This document shows positions 32,492 to 40,737 of a stretch of 64,000 nt of DNA, piece by piece. Position 1 is the stretch's first letter. Each line of letters begins with the position of its first letter. The stretch is taken from assembly GCF_001854805.1 (NCBI RefSeq), contig NZ_MBLO01000274.1, forward strand, positions 1-64,000. Reading direction: 5' to 3'. Source of the stretch: Pseudofrankia coriaricola (lineage in GTDB: Bacteria > Actinomycetota > Actinomycetes > Frankiales > Frankiaceae). A program made the position numbers and the translations under genes. The notes under the pieces were generated by a model, which worked only from the letters and a program-made list of their open reading frames with translations, made no database searches and had not been told where the DNA came from.

Positions 32492-33736
32492 ATGCGGGAG
32501 TTGACGGAGCACCTGCGCGGGTGGCGTGACGCCGGGACGCCGTTCGCGGTCGCGACGGTGGTCGGGGTACGCGGCAGCGCGCCACGCCAGCCGGGCGCGG
32601 TGATGGCCGTCGACGCCGTCGGCGAGGCGCTCGGCAGCGTGTCCGGCGGGTGCGTCGAAGGCGCCGTCTATGAGGTGGCGACCGAGGTGCTCGCCACCGG
32701 CACGGCCGTGCTCGAGACCTATGGCATCTCCGACGACGATGCGTTCTCCGTCGGCCTGACCTGCGGCGGTGTCATCGACGTGCTGGTCTCACCGGCCAGC
32801 GAGCCGCTCTTCGAGGTATTGGACGCGATCGCGGCGGACCTCCCGGTCGCCCTTGTCACCGTCCTCGCGGGCTCGGCCGCCCCATCGGCCGGCTGGCCGG
32901 CCGGCCCAGTGCCGGTCGGCCGGCAGATAGCCGTGTGGGCGGACCGGGTGGCGGGCAGCCTCGGTGCGCCCGGGCTCGACCACGCCGTCATCGACGACGC
33001 CCGCGGCATGCTCGCCGCCGGCCGCACCGGCCTGCGCCACTACGGTCCCTCGGGTCAGCGCTCCCCGGTGGACGCCGCCGCCACCACTCCCTCCGGCCTT
33101 GGCCCGACCGGCGAGAAGCGGGAGCCGCGGACCGCCGCCGTCGGCATCGCGGCGGAGGCTGCGGGCCTTCCGGCGGACGCGGTCACGGTGTTCGTGCAGT
33201 CGTTCGCGCCGCCGCCGCGGATGCTCGTGTTCGGCGCGATCGACTACGCCGCCGCGGTGGTCTCGATGGGCCGTTTCCTCGGGTACCGGGTGACGGTCTG
33301 CGACGCGCGCCCGGTTTTCGCGACCCCCCGGCGCTTCCCCGACGCGCACGAGGTGGTGTGCGAATGGCCCGCGCGGTATTTCGCCCGGGTCTGTGTGGAT
33401 GAGCGGACGGTGGTCTGCGTGCTGACGCACGACTCGAAGTTCGACGTTCCGCTGCTGCGCGCGGCGCTGCGTTCCCCGGCGGGCTACGTCGGCGCGATGG
33501 GCTCCCGCAGAACGCACGAGGACCGGCTGGACCGCCTGCGCACGGACGGGCTCACCGACGAAGAGCTCGCCCGCCTGCGCTCCCCGATCGGCCTGGACAT
33601 CGGCGGGCGAACCCCAGAGGAGACCGCGGTCTCGATCGCCGCCGAGATCATCCAGACGATGTGGGGTGGCACCGGTACGCCGCTGCGCCGCACGGACGGC
33701 CGCATTCACGGCGTCTCCGCCGACGTGGCGGGATGA
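32492..33736 (+). CDS. XdhC/CoxI family molybdoenzyme maturation protein
   Basis: Accessory protein (414 residues) that in studied cases binds molybdenum cofactor, helps its sulfuration and inserts it into xanthine dehydrogenase-type enzymes. N-terminal XdhC/CoxI domain: ATVVGVRGSAPRQPGAVMAV, GSVSGGCVEGAVYEVATEVL, GLTCGGVIDVLV. C-terminal Rossmann domain: RMLVFGAIDYAAAVVSMG, GYVGAMGSRRTHEDRLDRL and IGLDIGGRTPEETAVSIAAEII. GGAGGGTGA seven bases before ATG 32492 decides the start over ATG 32471. Divergent from the MocA-like gene. Confidence 0.93.
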   Translation: MRELTEHLRGWRDAGTPFAVATVVGVRGSAPRQPGAVMAVDAVGEALGSVSGGCVEGAVYEVATEVLATGTAVLETYGISDDDAFSVGLTCGGVIDVLVSPASEPLFEVLDAIAADLPVALVTVLAGSAAPSAGWPAGPVPVGRQIAVWADRVAGSLGAPGLDHAVIDDARGMLAAGRTGLRHYGPSGQRSPVDAAATTPSGLGPTGEKREPRTAAVGIAAEAAGLPADAVTVFVQSFAPPPRMLVFGAIDYAAAVVSMGRFLGYRVTVCDARPVFATPRRFPDAHEVVCEWPARYFARVCVDERTVVCVLTHDSKFDVPLLRAALRSPAGYVGAMGSRRTHEDRLDRLRTDGLTDEELARLRSPIGLDIGGRTPEETAVSIAAEIIQTMWGGTGTPLRRTDGRIHGVSADVAG

Positions 33737-34144
33737 CAGGCCCGTTCACCTGGGCGGGCAGGGGAGAGCCCTCAGCTGGTGGGTCGGCCCGGTCGCCGCG
33801 GTGACGCCCCAGGCGCGCGTGTAGTCGAGGCCCCACTCCCGCGATCGTCCATTCCTGGGATCGCCGATGCCGTTTTTCCGTGGACTACCGGCGGCGCCGC
33901 GCGGGGATGCCCGCGCCCGGCGCAACGCCCGCCGCGTCGTGTTACGGGAAGCCCGCCGGCTCTCGCGAGGGCATCCGCGGGCATCCGGTCGAAAGCGATG
34001 GAACAACCGGTGCATACTGTCCCGCAACGCGGTGATCTGTCCGGTAACGCGGTGGCCGACGGACGGCCAAGGGCCGCCAATTTCCTTTGTCGCCCGCCGC
34101 GGGGACCGGCACGATCGACCTTCGTCGACGATTCAGAGGTCTCG
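33737..34144. other. Gap upstream of the DUF3089 lipoprotein gene
   Basis: Contains AACGCGGTG twice at about 34025-34055. Several possible starts in frame with the lipoprotein lie here but the reading has non-coding character. No other gene seen. Confidence 0.4.
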
Positions 34145-35407
34145 ATGCGCCGATGCCCGGCCCGTCCGCCCACCGTCCTGACCACGCTGCTGCTCGCTCT
34201 GCTGCTAGGTTCCGCGTGCGGTCAGACCCCGGCATCGGATCCGGCCACCGCGCCAGGCTCGCCGACGAACCCCGCGGTCGACACCAGCGCCCTCGCCGTC
34301 AACCATCCGACCGTCTGGGTGTGCCGGCCGGGGACGGTCGACGACGACTGTGCCGGCGGCCTGGACGTCACCATCGTCGGCCCGTCCGGACCGACGTTCG
34401 CGTTGCCGTTCCAGCCGGCAGCGAATCCGCCCGCCGACTGCTTCTACGTCTACCCGACCGTCTCAGGGGTGGGGCTCGGCAATGCGCCGCTGAAGGCGAC
34501 CGATGCCGAGATCGCGATGGTCCGGGCTCAGGCGGCCCGGTTCGCGTCGGTCTGCCGCGTGTTCGCGCCGGCCTACCAGCAGTACACGGTGGTGTCCCGG
34601 CTGCAGCCGGACGGGCCGGACGACCTCTCCCGCGCCGTCGCCTTCGCCGACGTCCAGTCGGCCTGGAACGACTACCTGCTCAACGACAACCAGGGCCGGC
34701 CGGTCGTGCTCGTCGGCGATGACCAGGGCGCCGAGATGCTGCTGCGCCTCCTGCGCGAGGAGATCGAGCCCGACGCCGGCCAGCGGGCGTTGCTCGTGTC
34801 GGCGCTGCTGGTCGGCGCGGACGTGCGGGTTCGCGCCGGCGCGCTCACCGGCGGCGATCTGACGAAGATCCCCGCCTGCCAGCGGCACGACGAGTTCGGC
34901 TGCGTCGTCGCGTACTCCGCCTACCAGGGCGACGCACCGGCCGACGCCCAGTTCGGCCTGCCGTCCGCGCCGTCGCGCGGCGTCGCGGCCACGGCCGACC
35001 TCACGGACGACCCCTCCGACCTGCGGACGCTGTGCACCAACCCGGCCGCGCTCGGGGGCGGGGAGGCGGAGCTCGAGCCCTACCTGCCCACCGCCCGGCT
35101 CGTCGGCGCCCTCCTGCCCGGGCTGTCGCCCGAGAACCTGCCGGCCGCCGACACCGGCTTCGTCACCTATCCGGAGTTCCTCACCGCCGAGTGCCGGCAG
35201 GCGGGCGGCCGGGCCTGGCTCGCGGTGACGCCCAGGCCGGTGCCGGGCGGTGACCTCCGGTCGCTGCCGGTCATCGAATCACCACCGTCCTGGGGGCTGC
35301 ACTTCGCCGAGTTCTCCCTGACGCTCGGAGATCTGGTCGAGCTCGCCGGCCGTCAGACCACCGCCTACCTGGGCGCGCACCAGGCGCTGGCCGGCGGCCA
35401 CGGATAG
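34145..35407 (+). CDS. DUF3089 lipoprotein, alpha/beta-hydrolase fold, nucleophile changed
   Basis: 420-residue exported lipoprotein. The signal peptide LTTLLLALLLGSACGQ has a lipobox (LGSAC), so it should be anchored on the outer face of the membrane. The DUF3089 alpha/beta-hydrolase domain follows: CFYVYPTVSG, RVFAPAYQQYTV, and the nucleophile elbow VVLVGDDQGAEMLLRLL. In related proteins the elbow reads GHSQG; here G191-D192-D193-Q194-G195 has Asp in place of Ser. The C-terminal GLHFAEFSLTLGDLVEL keeps the His of the usual LH motif. It is therefore either inactive as a Ser hydrolase or uses another nucleophile. ATG 34145 is chosen because it starts the signal peptide. Single gene. Confidence 0.88.
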   Translation: MRRCPARPPTVLTTLLLALLLGSACGQTPASDPATAPGSPTNPAVDTSALAVNHPTVWVCRPGTVDDDCAGGLDVTIVGPSGPTFALPFQPAANPPADCFYVYPTVSGVGLGNAPLKATDAEIAMVRAQAARFASVCRVFAPAYQQYTVVSRLQPDGPDDLSRAVAFADVQSAWNDYLLNDNQGRPVVLVGDDQGAEMLLRLLREEIEPDAGQRALLVSALLVGADVRVRAGALTGGDLTKIPACQRHDEFGCVVAYSAYQGDAPADAQFGLPSAPSRGVAATADLTDDPSDLRTLCTNPAALGGGEAELEPYLPTARLVGALLPGLSPENLPAADTGFVTYPEFLTAECRQAGGRAWLAVTPRPVPGGDLRSLPVIESPPSWGLHFAEFSLTLGDLVELAGRQTTAYLGAHQALAGGHG

Positions 35408-35782
35408 GGGTGCGAACGCCCGACCCGCGCCCGGTGCCCGCGCCGGGCGCGGGTGCTGCCGCCGCCGATCCTCCGGATGGAGACCGGAGCCCCGCAGGTG
35501 GATCGGCGGGGAGGGGGTAAGAGCCTGGAGGGGGATAAGAGCCTTCAGTGGCGGGTAGCGGGATGTCAGCGTCGTCCCGCGCTCACACCGAGTCGGGGCT
35601 GTGCGGTCACCAGGTGCGCGTGCCCGGTCCGCCGCCTCGCCGCCTCGCCGGATCGGAGAGGCCCGGGGTCCTCCGGCCGGCAGGTCCGCCGGCGTCCGCG
35701 ATCTGCCATCCCCGGCTCCCCACCGGCGTCAATCTCCGGAACAAGAACAGATCGGGCAGATCGATCGGGCAGGGAGTGGGGC
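35408..35782. other. Gap with a short tandem repeat
   Basis: An approximate 17-18 base direct repeat (GGAGGGGGTAAGAGCCT at about 35510-35526, GGAGGGGGATAAGAGCCT at 35527-35544) is the only structure seen. No supported gene. Confidence 0.4.
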
Positions 35783-36442
35783 ATGACCGGCTATGCGGAT
35801 CGTCGGGCGGCGGGACGTGCCCTGGCGGGCCGGGTGGTTCCCGCGGTGCCCGAGGGAGAGCCCGTGATCGTGCTCGGCCTGCCGCGCGGCGGTGTTCCGG
35901 TGGCCGCGGAGGTCGCGCGTCGACTGTCCGCGCCGCTGGAAGCGTTCGGGGTGCGCAAGCTGGGTGCGCCGGGGCAGCCAGAGTTCGCCCTCGGCGCGAT
36001 CGCGACCGGCGGGATCAGGGTGGTCAACGAGGCGGTCGTAGGCCGGCTGGGCCTGACCGACGCCGAGCTTGAGACGCTCGTCGCCCGGGAGATGGCGGAG
36101 CTCGCGCGCCGCGAGCACACCTACCGGGACGGCCGCCCGGCGCCGGCGCTCGCCGGCCGGACGGTGGTGCTGGTCGACGACGGCCTGGCCACGGGCGCGA
36201 CGATGGTCGCCGCGGCGCGCGCCGCGCGGGCGGCTGGGGCGGCCCGGCTCGTGGCGGCCGTTCCCGTCGCGTCGCCCGAGGGCGCCGACGCGGTGCTCGC
36301 CGAGGTGGACGAGCTCGTCTGCCCGTTGTACCCGCCCGATTTCATGGCCGTCGGCCAGTTCTACGACGACTTCGCGGCCACGTCCGACGAGGAGGTCCGC
36401 GACCTGCTCGGAGTCCTCCTTCCGCACCGATCGGCTAGATAA
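35783..36442 (+). CDS. Phosphoribosyltransferase family protein
   Basis: 219-residue type I phosphoribosyltransferase fold. The N-terminus has VIVLGLPRGGVPVAAEVARRL and VRKLGAPGQPEFALGAIATGG; the PRPP loop VVLVDDGLATGATMVAAARA carries the two Asp; LVCPLYPPDFMAVGQFYDDFAATSDEEV is the typical end. Members of this subgroup are not purine salvage enzymes of known substrate, and are often linked to stress or phosphate/dienelactone-hydrolase-like genes; the substrate is not predictable. GGGAG lies six to seven bases before ATG 35783. Single gene. Confidence 0.9.
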   Translation: MTGYADRRAAGRALAGRVVPAVPEGEPVIVLGLPRGGVPVAAEVARRLSAPLEAFGVRKLGAPGQPEFALGAIATGGIRVVNEAVVGRLGLTDAELETLVAREMAELARREHTYRDGRPAPALAGRTVVLVDDGLATGATMVAAARAARAAGAARLVAAVPVASPEGADAVLAEVDELVCPLYPPDFMAVGQFYDDFAATSDEEVRDLLGVLLPHRSAR

Positions 36443-36994
36443 CGGCCTGGCGCCTGCCGCCACGTGCGTCCCTGTCCACCAGGCAGCCGATCCCGACTTC
36501 CCAGATCGCAGACTTCCCAGATCGCAGACCTCCCAGCAGACCTCCCAGGCGGGGACCCCGGGCTCCCAGACCTCCCCGATCGCTGACCTCCCAGATCGGC
36601 TCCGCCGATCCGGCAGGGACCCTGTCGCCAATCGGGCAGGGACCCCGGGTCCGGCAGGGACCCCGGGAGACCCCGCGGACGGGTCGGGCGAAAGGGATAT
36701 CTGGCATACCTGCCTGGTCGGTGGATCGGTTCTGAGGCCGGTGATGACTGCCGGTTGGTAGGCGCGCCGACCGCGCGACGTGCCAAGCTCCCGACTAGCC
36801 AATCGGCGGGAAGGGGTGAAGCGGGCATGTCGCGCCCAGATGAACCCAGCTCCAACCGCGAGCGAGTGAGCGCCCACAAACTATAGATTCCCGGCAGATG
36901 GGCTCGTGTTGTCGTGTTCGCTCCTCCCAGCGATGGCTCGCTCGTCGGCGAACGGCTGGCAGCGGCGGACCTGGCGAGGCAGCTGACCACATAG
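36443..36994. other. Intergenic region with repeats of the GACCTCCCAGATC family
   Basis: 36495-36550 is a tandem array of 16-base units (GACTTCCCAGATCGCA twice, then GACCTCCCAG variants), and 36585-36624 is a fuller copy with GATCGG/CCGATC arms. Further GGCAGGGACCCCGGG units follow to 36670. The remaining 300 bases before the DoxX gene are plain and A/T-richer and probably contain its promoter. Confidence 0.6.
36495..36624. repeat. Structured repeat, family GACCTCCCAGATC (copy 3, with tandem array)
   Basis: Array of GAC(T/C)TCCCAGATCGCA units followed by GACCTCCCAGATCGGC then TCCGCCGATCCGGCAGGG. In this copy the GATCGG and CCGATC arms are separated by only CTCCG, giving a tighter hairpin than at 5330-5380. 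Confidence 0.8.
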
Positions 36995-37010
36995 GGAAGG
37001 AGAGATCCCC

Positions 37011-37565
37011 GTGACCGCAGCGGACACCGCGGACCTCGTGCTACGGGTCGTCGTCGGGCTGACGATCGTGGCACACGGCTACAACCACATTTTCGGGCCG
37101 GGAGGCATCCAGGGCACCGCGGGCTGGTTCGCGAGCATGGGGCTCAAGCCGGGCATCATGCACGCCTGGGCGAGCGGCCTGATCGAGCTGGCCGCCGGCG
37201 TGGGCCTGGCCGTCGGTTTCCTCACGCCGTTCAGCGCCGGTGCGATCATCGGCATCATGGTCGTTGCCGGGATGACGGCGCACCGCAAGAACGGTTTCTT
37301 CATCTTCAAGCCGGGCCAGGGCTACGAGTACGTCCTGATGATCGCGGTCGTCTGCCTGGCCATCGCCACCTTCGGGCCCGGGTACGCCTCGCTCGACCAC
37401 GCGATCACGATCGACGACAACCTCGACGGCTGGCTCGGCGGCCTGATCGCCCTGGTGTTGGGTGTGGTCGGCTCGGCCGGCCTGCTGGTCACCTTCTGGC
37501 GCCCGGACCCGCCGAAGCCGGCCACCACGCCCACCCAGGATGCACAGGCCAAGCAGGACGCGTAG
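37011..37565 (+). CDS. DoxX-like membrane protein
   Basis: 184-residue protein with four membrane segments (about 8-25, 55-75, 80-95 and 105-125, plus a hydrophobic stretch near 145-162). DoxX-family signatures are GLTIVAHGYNHIFGPGGIQGTAGWFASMGL and ASGLIELAAGVGLAVGFLTPF. Family members take part in quinone-linked or redox functions, but the role of most is unknown. The C-terminus is a hydrophilic Pro/Thr/Gln tail. GTG start preceded by GGAAGGAGAGA. A strong hairpin follows the stop, and the next gene, a MarR regulator, is convergent. Confidence 0.88.
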   Translation: MTAADTADLVLRVVVGLTIVAHGYNHIFGPGGIQGTAGWFASMGLKPGIMHAWASGLIELAAGVGLAVGFLTPFSAGAIIGIMVVAGMTAHRKNGFFIFKPGQGYEYVLMIAVVCLAIATFGPGYASLDHAITIDDNLDGWLGGLIALVLGVVGSAGLLVTFWRPDPPKPATTPTQDAQAKQDA

Positions 37566-37566
37566 C

Positions 37567-37591
37567 GCGTGCGCGGGGGTACCGCGCACGC
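37567..37591 (+). terminator. Hairpin after the DoxX gene
   Basis: Perfect 10-bp arms GCGTGCGCGG / CCGCGCACGC with loop GGGTA, two bases after the stop codon. Confidence 0.6.
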
Positions 37592-37660
37592 GCGGGTACA
37601 CGCGCGGCACGGCCCACGGCGGCCAGGGAGCGCGCGACGGGCCTAGTCGGGGAGAGCGTG

Positions 37661-37701
37661 AAGGGAGCCATGCCCACCGGTCCGGTGGGCGTGGCTCCCT
37701 T
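37661..37701. terminator. Long bidirectional hairpin between DoxX and MarR genes
   Basis: Arms of about 19 bases (AAGGGAGCCATGCCCACCG and CGGTGGGCGTGGCTCCCTT) with one T-G mismatch-type pair and a three-base centre. It touches the stop codon of the MarR gene on the other strand. Confidence 0.75.
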
Positions 37702-38199
37702 CTACGTCTCGTCGGCGGGCTCCGCCTGCTGGGAGCCGGTTCGGCTCATCGGGAACGCCTCGACGACGCGGCCCAGCAGGGATACGAGGGCAATGCGCTC
37801 CTCGCTGGCCAGTGGCGCCAGCAACTGCTCGTTCATCGCCTCGGCGCGCTCGGCCACCTCGGAGTGGGTGTTCTCTCCTCGTACCGTCAGCCGAAGCACG
37901 TTGCGCCGGCCGTCGTGCGGGTCGCGCACCCGGCGGATCAGTCCGCGCTGGACGAGCCTGGCCACCACGTCGGCGACCGTGGAGCGGTCCAGGCAGGCGC
38001 GCTCGCCGAGGGTGCGCTGGTCGATGTCGGGCGACGCCCGCAGGCTGTTGAGCACGACGAACTGCGGTGGGGTGATCTCGGTGGAGACCGAGGCCGTCCA
38101 CAGCTGGTGGATCACCTGCTGAAGGCGGCGGGCGAGGTGCCCTGGGTTGGCCGACAGGTCCGCCGCGCCGTCGTCGGCGGTTCCGGACGGTACCGACAC
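37702..38199 (-). CDS. MarR-family transcriptional regulator
   Basis: 165-residue winged-helix regulator (from GTG 38199): GHLARRLQQVIHQLW, ITPPQFVVLNSLRASPDIDQRTLGERACLDRSTVADVVARLVQRGLIRRVRDPHDGRRNVLRLT. I prefer this start because it leaves about 20 residues before the first helix, and because the inverted repeat CCATTC-N6-GAATGG (38213-38230) would then lie in its leader as an autoregulatory site. ATG 38241 and ATG 38352 give longer readings with atypical N-termini. The neighbour DoxX gene is a possible target. Confidence 0.85.
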   Translation of the reverse strand: MSVPSGTADDGAADLSANPGHLARRLQQVIHQLWTASVSTEITPPQFVVLNSLRASPDIDQRTLGERACLDRSTVADVVARLVQRGLIRRVRDPHDGRRNVLRLTVRGENTHSEVAERAEAMNEQLLAPLASEERIALVSLLGRVVEAFPMSRTGSQQAEPADET

Positions 38200-38212
38200 G
38201 GTGGTCCGTCCA

Positions 38213-38230
38213 CCATTCCCTGCCGAATGG
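38213..38230. promoter_or_regulatory. Inverted repeat upstream of MarR
   Basis: CCATTC-CCTGCC-GAATGG, 14 bases before the preferred GTG start of the MarR gene, with the arm length and spacing of MarR dimer sites. If the longer start is right, it lies inside the gene. Confidence 0.4.
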
Positions 38231-38308
38231 TCGGGAAGCATCTGCGTGTTCAGGGTCTGCGTCCGTTCACTTCGGGCACCTGGGACGGGACGCGGGGAGC
38301 GGCCCGTC

Positions 38309-38329
38309 GTCGGGCGCTTCGCGCCCGAC
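38309..38329. repeat. Hairpin GTCGGGCGC / GCGCCCGAC
   Basis: Nine-base perfect arms with loop TTC, in the 640-base gap between the MarR and DUF2795 genes. It shares GCGCCCGACA with the family-2 elements. Apart from this and a TTGCCGATAC site at 38748, I see nothing else in 38231-38840. Confidence 0.55.
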
Positions 38330-38840
38330 AGCGCGGTCTTGGGTCGATGCATATGACGGGTGGTTGGTACCGGTTCGGGGTCCGTGAGGTGGCTGGACAG
38401 GTGCGCTTACGGGAAGCGGGTCGGAGCCGGAGGCGGCGGTCGGCGGCGTGCGGTCATGATGGGTTGAGATCATAATCGTCCGCATCAGGTCGTGCTGTGG
38501 GGGAATCGCCGGAGAAGGGGGCCTCGACCCTGGAGAAGGTGGCATGTCGGCCGAAAATGTACGAACATTCCACTTTCAGGGCCCCAGGCGGACTGGATGC
38601 TCTCAATTTGACACCGAGTGCCGCCCTTGCGGCGTGCGGACAAGGCCGGCGATGCCTGACCGTCCTGACCACGTGAACGTCGGTGGGAACTTCGGTGAGC
38701 GCGTCGGATCGACCGCCCGGTAGCGTCCTCGGTGACTCTTCCATGCTTTGCCGATACCCGTCCGGGTAGGTCCGATCCGTAGCCTGGCCGCCGGCCGGGC
38801 CCAGGCAGTCGGCACCAGCCGCAGGTGACGGGAGCAGCCG

Positions 38841-39257
38841 ATGGACCGAGGCAGCGCCAAGCACGGCCCGCAACTCGACGAGGCGATGGCCGGAGAGGTG
38901 CGCGGATATGTCCGGGCACGCCGGGATCCTTACGCGGTCGAGTGGAAGTCACCCGAGCCGCCCACGGACGACGTGTCGGAGGCCTTTGATCGCCAGGACG
39001 GGATCGGCCGGGGGAGCGCACCGCCCGGCATGTCCCTGACCGACGTGGAGGAGCGCTCGGAGCTGGCCCGCCTGCTCGGCCGGGCGGTCTTCCCCGCACG
39101 CCGCGACGAGGTGCTGGACCACCTGCGCGGCCAGAACGCCCCAGACCACATCGTCGAGGAGACTCGAGCCGCACCAGCGGATGCGCTGTTCGGGTCGCTT
39201 GGCGAACTCTGGCGGGCGCTGCACGGCGGAGCACACGTCGAGGCCAGGCGTTACTGA
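38841..39257 (+). CDS. DUF2795 domain protein
   Basis: 138-residue cytoplasmic protein of unknown function. The N-terminus (DRGSAKHGPQLDEAMAGEVRGYVRARRDPYAVEWKSPEPP) is typical of actinobacterial members; the C-terminal DUF2795 helix-rich part is SELARLLGRAVFPARRDEVLDHLRGQNAPDHIVEETRAAP. ATG is preceded by GGGAGCAG. Single gene. Its leader region contains a TTGCCGATAC motif repeated four more times near 40.6 kb. Confidence 0.85.
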   Translation: MDRGSAKHGPQLDEAMAGEVRGYVRARRDPYAVEWKSPEPPTDDVSEAFDRQDGIGRGSAPPGMSLTDVEERSELARLLGRAVFPARRDEVLDHLRGQNAPDHIVEETRAAPADALFGSLGELWRALHGGAHVEARRY

Positions 39258-39576
39258 ACCCGCCCCCTCAGACGGTCGTCGACCACCGATCCCGTCTTCG
39301 CCCAGCGCATCCGATCCCTCCGCACCGACCTGTCCGCGGTTCCTGGGGTCCCGGGGGCTTCCGGCGGCCCCGCGGGCAGCCGCGCGGTCGGCCGCCTTGT
39401 TGCCGGAGCATCTGTTGCCGGAGCATCGGACGGAGGCGCCGGAGGGCGTGTCGAACCGTTCCCTGGCCCATGAGCCGCTCTTGGCCAATCGGTGGGAACG
39501 AGGTCTGGTCCAGCCCTGGCGAGTGGCAACAAGGGCCGAAGGTCCCGGTGTCGACATAGCGGGCGCGCCGCTGGGC
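39258..39576. other. Gap with in-frame but non-coding-like reading
   Basis: Open in the frame of the next gene, but its codon use (many A/T third positions) and composition do not look coding. Contains a repeated TTGCCGGAGCATC(T/G)G pair at about 39400-39430. Confidence 0.4.
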
Positions 39577-40233
39577 ATGAGCGGTGCCATGAAGCGACAC
39601 GCGGGTGTGCGGGGCCGCGCCAAGGCCAGACGCAGAGACGTCGGCGGACTGGTGGTCATGTGCCTGGCGCTCGGAACGGTCATCCTGGTGCTGTCCGGGC
39701 TGGTCGGGGCGTTGGACATGCTCGCGGTGGGCGCGATCCTCGGCGCTTGGGCGCTGTGCGTGGCGGCCAGGATGGTCCTCGGACGGTACGGCGAGGACTG
39801 GGCCTTCCCCGCCGGCTGGGACGTCGCCGACCTGTGGCCCCGGGTTCGAGCCGGCATGCGGCGCCGGGGGCCCACGTCATCGGCCAGGTCCGGTGCCGGC
39901 GGCCGCCGGCCCTGGGACGGTGCTCGCCGATACCTCGAAGCCCGACGTGGCCGGGGCGCGGCGGCGCGCCGACGGCTGCCCTCGCCGACATCTCCGCCGG
40001 CGGCCATGGGCCCAGGAGCGGTCCGAGCGGACGCCTCCCGACCTGGCGCCTCGCGGTCCGGCGCCTCGCGGTCCGGGGCCGCAGGGTCCGAAGCCACCAG
40101 GTCCGAAGCCACCAGGTCCGAAGCCACCAGGTCCGAAGCCACCGTGGGCGCCGCGTCGGGGTGGCCACCCGGGCCGGGTCCGACCAAAGCACGCGGCCAC
40201 GGCCATGAAACCGGCCGTGGTTCGGGGGAATAG
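39577..40233 (+). CDS. Two-segment membrane protein with repetitive C-terminus
   Basis: Unrecognised 218-residue protein. A basic N-terminus (MKRHAGVRGRAKARRRD) precedes two hydrophobic segments (GLVVMCLALGTVILVLSGLVG and MLAVGAILGAWALCVAARMV), then an Arg/Ser/Ala-rich cytoplasmic-looking tail with four RSEAT repeats (15-base tandem repeats, 40093-40140). In the next frame the same repeats read GPKPP and a Pro-rich chain, so a frameshift near 39.9 kb is an alternative. Third-position G/C favours the reading given. Starts ATG 39577 and 39589 are both possible. Confidence 0.55.
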   Translation: MSGAMKRHAGVRGRAKARRRDVGGLVVMCLALGTVILVLSGLVGALDMLAVGAILGAWALCVAARMVLGRYGEDWAFPAGWDVADLWPRVRAGMRRRGPTSSARSGAGGRRPWDGARRYLEARRGRGAAARRRLPSPTSPPAAMGPGAVRADASRPGASRSGASRSGAAGSEATRSEATRSEATRSEATVGAASGWPPGPGPTKARGHGHETGRGSGE

Positions 40234-40262
40234 CCGTCGAATGACCGGGTAGGCCACTGGGT

Positions 40263-40493
40263 ATGGGTGCGACGAGTGAATACGGCCGACGACCGGGTTC
40301 TGGTGGTTTGTTTCAGACTCTCGCGGCGGGGCTGGATCAGGCGGAGCGGGAGCAGACCCTCAAGCTGATCAGGCAGCGTCTTTATGCCGACAGGGCCGCC
40401 GCCGCGGCCGGGCAGCGCGAGCGCCAGGTCGATGTCGGCACACGCACACGTGCGCGCCGCCGCCGGGACAACCCCGACGAACCCAAGCGTTGA
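40263..40493 (+). CDS. Small basic protein, unknown
   Basis: 76 residues: GLFQTLAAGLDQAEREQTLKLIRQRLYADRAAAAAGQRERQVD forms a likely amphipathic helix, followed by an Arg-rich end (RTRARRRRDNPDEPKR). No membrane segment, no family recognised. The start ATG lacks a strong ribosome site and the first 20 codons use less G/C at third positions than neighbours, so it may be young or horizontally acquired, or not a gene. Confidence 0.45.
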   Translation: MGATSEYGRRPGSGGLFQTLAAGLDQAEREQTLKLIRQRLYADRAAAAAGQRERQVDVGTRTRARRRRDNPDEPKR

Positions 40494-40582
40494 ACCCGCG
40501 TCGGTCAGCCGCCGGGCGCAAGGGGAGGAGGCGCCGGGGCGCCGTATCACAGCCCAAATACGGCGCTTACCGTGATGTCGGT

Positions 40583-40736
40583 TTGCCGATAGGCCCGTCG
40601 GTCGTGTGACGTCGTCCGAGCACGGTTGCCGACCCGCATCGAGCAAAGTAAATCGGTCGGCCGATACGGCCTCGTGCGCGCGGATTTGCCGATACGCCGT
40701 TTGGCGGCTCAGCGCATCGGGCCACGCGTATCGGCA
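40583..40736. promoter_or_regulatory. Cluster of GCCGATA motifs
   Basis: TTGCCGATAG (40583-40592), GGCCGATACG (40659-40668), TTGCCGATACG (40686-40696) and CGTATCGGCA (40727-40736, inverted) lie in 154 bases of A/T-richer spacer; a fifth, TTGCCGATAC, is at 38748-38757. They may be protein-binding sites. Confidence 0.35.
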
Positions 40737-40737
40737 T

